Shown here: in pieces, positions 42,315 to 45,035 of the stretch
Layout of the letters: each line of letters begins with the position of its first letter
How positions within the stretch are numbered: the stretch's first letter is position 1
Position numbers and translations under genes: made by a program
From: Lactobacillus agrestimuris
GTDB taxonomy: Bacteria > Bacillota > Bacilli > Lactobacillales > Lactobacillaceae
DNA length: 45,035 bases
Reading direction: 5' to 3'
NCBI RefSeq assembly: GCF_943193025.1
Contig: NZ_CALPCQ010000016.1
Location: forward strand, 1-45,035
Notes under the pieces: model-generated
Told to the model about the DNA's origin: nothing
Database searches by the model: none
What the model saw: the letters and a program-made list of their open reading frames with translations, nothing else

Positions 42315-42797
42315 TCAATCTGCAGTTAATGGATATTTTCTATCTAATCTTGGCTCAACTTTATTTATAATTAACCAACGTCTTACTGGTATCATTATCA
42401 TCCAACCGCCTATCCATAAAATTTCTAAAATATCATAAATATTATCTGAAAGAGGCAATGCATAAATAATTGTATAGAGAAACAGCATAATAATTACATA
42501 TACACTGCTATAAAACATTTTAAAGGTGCGAAACTCAGTATAACGCTTATCTAATTGAACTTGTTGTTCCTTTGCTAGATTTATTTTTTCTTGCTGCTCA
42601 GAAGAATTTATTGGTGAGAATAGTTTTTCTACACTTACTCCTAAAGCGTTTGCTATTAAATTTAGCGTAGATGCACTTACATCCTTTCCTGCTTCCAGAC
42701 GCTGAATTGTTCGCACAGAAACATTTGCCTTTTCAGCTAATTGCTCCTGAGATAGATGTTGTGCTAAACGTAATTTTTTTACTTTATTATTTTGCAT
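42315..42797 (-). CDS. XRE-type regulator with membrane helices
   Basis: A 160-aa protein. Residues about 5-60 form an XRE helix-turn-helix (LAQHLSQEQLAEKANVSVRT, ALGVSVEKLF). A charged helix follows, then two membrane segments (about 95-115 and 122-142) and a short basic tail. Membrane-tethered XRE proteins of this layout are common in lactobacilli; the signal they read is unknown. AGGAGG precedes the ATG. The 205-base gap before it (42798-43002) shows nothing I can name. Confidence 0.8.
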   Translation of the reverse strand: MQNNKVKKLRLAQHLSQEQLAEKANVSVRTIQRLEAGKDVSASTLNLIANALGVSVEKLFSPINSSEQQEKINLAKEQQVQLDKRYTEFRTFKMFYSSVYVIIMLFLYTIIYALPLSDNIYDILEILWIGGWMIMIPVRRWLIINKVEPRLDRKYPLTAD

Positions 42798-43002
42798 TTT
42801 ACTGACCTCCTACTAATTAGTTTTAGTCTAGTAAAGTAACTAAAAATTTCCCAGGTAATATTCCTGACAATTAGCCGACAATTAACTGACAGTAGTTAAA
42901 AAATCACTTTTTTAACACACTAACCATTTTAACTACGCGGGGATCGACAAAAATGACATCTGTCTTCATCTCAACAGGATTTACAGTCAACTCCCTATCT
43001 TA

Positions 43003-43512
43003 TCAACTATGAACTGGTAAATTTATATCTAGCTTTTCTAAAATATGGTTATCGGCCTTTTTCAAAAATTCATTTAACCAATAACCTTCTGATAAATCTA
43101 ATTTTGTATCAAGAGCATAAACTGTCAAAGTATAATCATGAACTCCCACTGGTGGTTGAGGTCCGGTATAACCTATTTTAGGACCGGTCTCTCCACTTAA
43201 AAATTTGCTAGCGTTACTATTTCTACCTTGAACCAAATCAAATTGAGGTTTCAAACTCATATTTTCTGGAATACTTGTATGACTAGCATCAATATTTGCT
43301 GCGAGCCAATGGATCCAAACGAAACCACACACCGGCACTGAATCAAAATCTTTCATATACAAAGCAAGAGTCTTTGTTCCTTTAGGTAAATCATCCACTT
43401 CAAATGGAAATGAAACGGCAGGTTTACCATCTACCCGTAAACTTGCACTGGTATGTTTTGTGTACTTATCTGGTAAATAACCTTGATCATTGAATTCTAC
43501 TTTTACTTTCAT
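43003..43512 (-). CDS. YbhB/YbcL (PEBP) family protein
   Basis: Cytoplasmic 169-aa protein of the phosphatidylethanolamine-binding / Raf-kinase-inhibitor-like family. Landmarks are SFPFEVDDLPKGTKTLALYM, FVWIHWLAANI with the ligand-pocket His, and GYTGPQPPVGVHDYTLTVYA, the signature PP..GxHxY. It has no signal peptide. Only a weak GGGTGA precedes the ATG. Bacterial members have no firm function. It forms a same-strand cluster with the DUF2785 gene, 25 bases apart. Confidence 0.87.
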   Translation of the reverse strand: MKVKVEFNDQGYLPDKYTKHTSASLRVDGKPAVSFPFEVDDLPKGTKTLALYMKDFDSVPVCGFVWIHWLAANIDASHTSIPENMSLKPQFDLVQGRNSNASKFLSGETGPKIGYTGPQPPVGVHDYTLTVYALDTKLDLSEGYWLNEFLKKADNHILEKLDINLPVHS

Positions 43513-43537
43513 ATAGTCACCCTAACTAATTTTGAAA

Positions 43538-44359
43538 CTAATATTTTTGACTAAATTCTTTTTCAATATATTTCTTCAAATTATTATCTAAAAGATTTAG
43601 TGTATTTAACTTTGTATAAATATCTTCTGCAAACGACTTTAAATTACCAAAACGATAAAACTCAACTCGATCAGATGATTCAGGATCGAAATTAAAAGAA
43701 GTAAACCATTCTAGCAAATCATTATTATTCAATTCAGTTTGCTTCATACATGCAAAGAATACATCAGCTAAATGATATTCTTCTTCATCAACAAAACGAT
43801 TATTAACTTGGCAAAATAATTTATTACTTGATACTAATAATTTTTGAGTCAAATCTTGATTGAATAATCCTTGTTTAACACATGCTTCCAATGCATCTGA
43901 ACAATGGGCTACGGCATGGACCCAGCCATACTTTCCATCAAAGCCCGTATAATCATGCTCCTTCCCTAAATATTCAACTAAAGAATTAACTATAAATTGT
44001 TCTTCACTTGAATTCAATATTTTAAAATATTTTGAATCTTTATCACTGTTAGTTTGAATAATTAACTGCAATAATAAGCAAGTAAAGGAGCGAGTTAATG
44101 TAGCTGATGAAGCCTTCGAAATTTGATAAAAAAGTAAATTCTTTTGTTCAACATTATTAAATAAAAACTGAGCTTGTTCCCTAGTAAATTTTTCTTCAAA
44201 GAAACCACTGCCAAAAGTATTGCAAACCAGTGCATCGCGAATATTGCTGTTAGGGTCACCAATATGTTTAATTAACCAGTTTATTTCATCATCGGAGTAC
44301 TCTGACTTAGGAGTATTTAATTTTTGATTTAAATCAGCTAATATTTGGGTATTTTTCAT
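43538..44359 (-). CDS. DUF2785 protein
   Basis: A 273-aa, mostly helical soluble protein with the DUF2785 landmark GWVHAVAHCSDALEACVKQ at about residues 145-163 and acidic N- and C-terminal regions. AAAGGAT precedes the ATG. It has no signal peptide or membrane helix. Function unknown for the family. It lies 32 bases downstream of the cytidine deaminase gene and probably shares its transcript. Confidence 0.78.
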   Translation of the reverse strand: MKNTQILADLNQKLNTPKSEYSDDEINWLIKHIGDPNSNIRDALVCNTFGSGFFEEKFTREQAQFLFNNVEQKNLLFYQISKASSATLTRSFTCLLLQLIIQTNSDKDSKYFKILNSSEEQFIVNSLVEYLGKEHDYTGFDGKYGWVHAVAHCSDALEACVKQGLFNQDLTQKLLVSSNKLFCQVNNRFVDEEEYHLADVFFACMKQTELNNNDLLEWFTSFNFDPESSDRVEFYRFGNLKSFAEDIYTKLNTLNLLDNNLKKYIEKEFSQKY

Positions 44360-44391
44360 ATTTATCCTTTTTTTATACTTTAATCAAAATT

Positions 44392-44790
44392 TTAAATCCA
44401 CCATTCAGGCGTTAATTCATCCATGGTCATTATTCTACCTTTTTCATAATCCATCATGACTTCGATATTTTTATAATCTTTTTCCATCAGTTGAACCATA
44501 AATTCTCTACAAGCTCCACATGGTGCGCCATTCTTTCCATTAGACATTAATGCCAAAACCCTTTGAATTTTCACTTCGCCATTTGTAATCATGTTAAATA
44601 TAGCATTACGCTCTGCGCAAACACCTAATGTACATGCCGTATCCACGCAAACTCCCGTATATATTTTTCCTGAATCTGACAAAACACTAGCAGACACTCC
44701 ACCTGCTTCCATATGTTCAGAAATCTGGTGAAATCCTTGAACTCTTTTTGCAGCTTGATACATATCTTGCCACTGTTGATCTAAATTCAT
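44392..44790 (-). CDS. cdd: Cytidine deaminase-like zinc enzyme
   Basis: A 132-aa zinc deaminase that converts cytidine to uridine in pyrimidine salvage. The zinc site is Cys58-Ala-Glu60 in VCAERNAIF and Cys91/Cys94 in PCGACREF, the homotetrameric CDA pattern with Glu as the proton shuttle. A TTG 21 bases upstream is in frame, but GAAGGAGAAG immediately precedes the ATG at 44790. The tail TMDELTPEWW is usual for this group. Related blasticidin-type deaminases share the motif, so the exact substrate is by homology. Confidence 0.85.
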   Translation of the reverse strand: MNLDQQWQDMYQAAKRVQGFHQISEHMEAGGVSASVLSDSGKIYTGVCVDTACTLGVCAERNAIFNMITNGEVKIQRVLALMSNGKNGAPCGACREFMVQLMEKDYKNIEVMMDYEKGRIMTMDELTPEWWI

Positions 44791-44896
44791 TTTCTTCTCC
44801 TTCAGGTTCAAACGTATAAAGAAATCTTTCGTAAAATTTGAATATTATATTAAATATTATCTAATATATATTTAATTTTCAATAATATTCTTAAAT

Positions 44897-44940
44897 AAAA
44901 AACTCTTACCTACTTTTCATGTAGATAAGAGTTTTTTAGT
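44897..44940. terminator. Terminator at the window end
   Basis: AAAAAACTCTTA and TAAGAGTTTTTT pair, with inner CTAC/GTAG. It lies upstream of cdd, so it likely ends a gene beyond the window or works on both strands. Beyond it (44941-45035) I see no feature. Confidence 0.78.
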
Positions 44941-45035
44941 GTTTTTGATCATTAATGCGAGACTGTCAAATCTTTTGTGTAAATAGTTCTTTCTCGCAAA
45001 TTGATTTTTTAATTATTTATTTAATCAAAATAGGA

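Overview
The window looks like chromosome of a low-GC Lactobacillus of the acidophilus/gasseri/johnsonii group. This is inferred from D-lactate dehydrogenase, a complete oxalate-CoA degradation locus, YSIRK-type mucus-binding adhesins, SLAP-like secreted proteins and a helveticin J homologue. No rRNA, tRNA or CRISPR array was seen.

Layout. (a) 134-8875, minus strand: a surface-adhesin operon. It encodes a pectate-lyase-like adhesin, a 71-aa standalone copy of its C-terminal module, and a 1859-aa Mub-type protein. None has an LPXTG anchor; all three share one C-terminal module. (b) 9198-14683: ldhD, a TetM/EF-G-like GTPase, a membrane-anchored endonuclease/phosphatase-family protein, a YjjG-type HAD phosphatase and mscL. 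(c) 14840-17754: a trpXYZ-type ABC transporter behind a leader peptide and mutually exclusive hairpins that form a textbook attenuator. (d) 17761-23560: oxalate module (CaiB/YfdE-like CoA-transferase, oxc, AEC permease, frc), with a cre-like site and a candidate operator in the divergent promoter region. (e) 23716-26011: small membrane proteins, an SGNH hydrolase, an AI-2E-family permease and two very small ORFs. (f) 26132-27681: a SteT-like serine/threonine exchanger behind a second attenuator, whose leader peptide has eight consecutive serine codons. (g) 27687-28982: a lone AAA ATPase gene between two copies of an 80-bp terminator repeat. (h) 29050-31399: a MarR regulator and an ABC exporter, with three copies of a shared operator-like motif. 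(i) 31566-39464: an accessory region with a secreted SLAP-like protein, an XRE/ImmA pair facing a holin-like gene and a frameshifted helveticin J gene, then three tandem SLAP-like paralogues. Most of it lies between two copies of a tetR promoter region, one of them decayed. (j) 39454-44790: TetR, a flavin disulfide reductase, a DUF2798 protein with a hairpin leader, an XRE membrane protein, a PEBP-family protein, a DUF2785 protein and cytidine deaminase.

The strongest discovery candidates are the two ribosome-mediated attenuators. In each, the amino acid encoded at the control codons matches the predicted substrate of the downstream transporter, and every alternative pairing can be written out from the sequence. 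The serine version, which samples codons of two serine tRNA families, is the more unusual. Second are the shared non-LPXTG C-terminal module with its freestanding gene, and the palindromes over divergent promoters that may place a bacteriocin under a phage-type XRE/ImmA switch.
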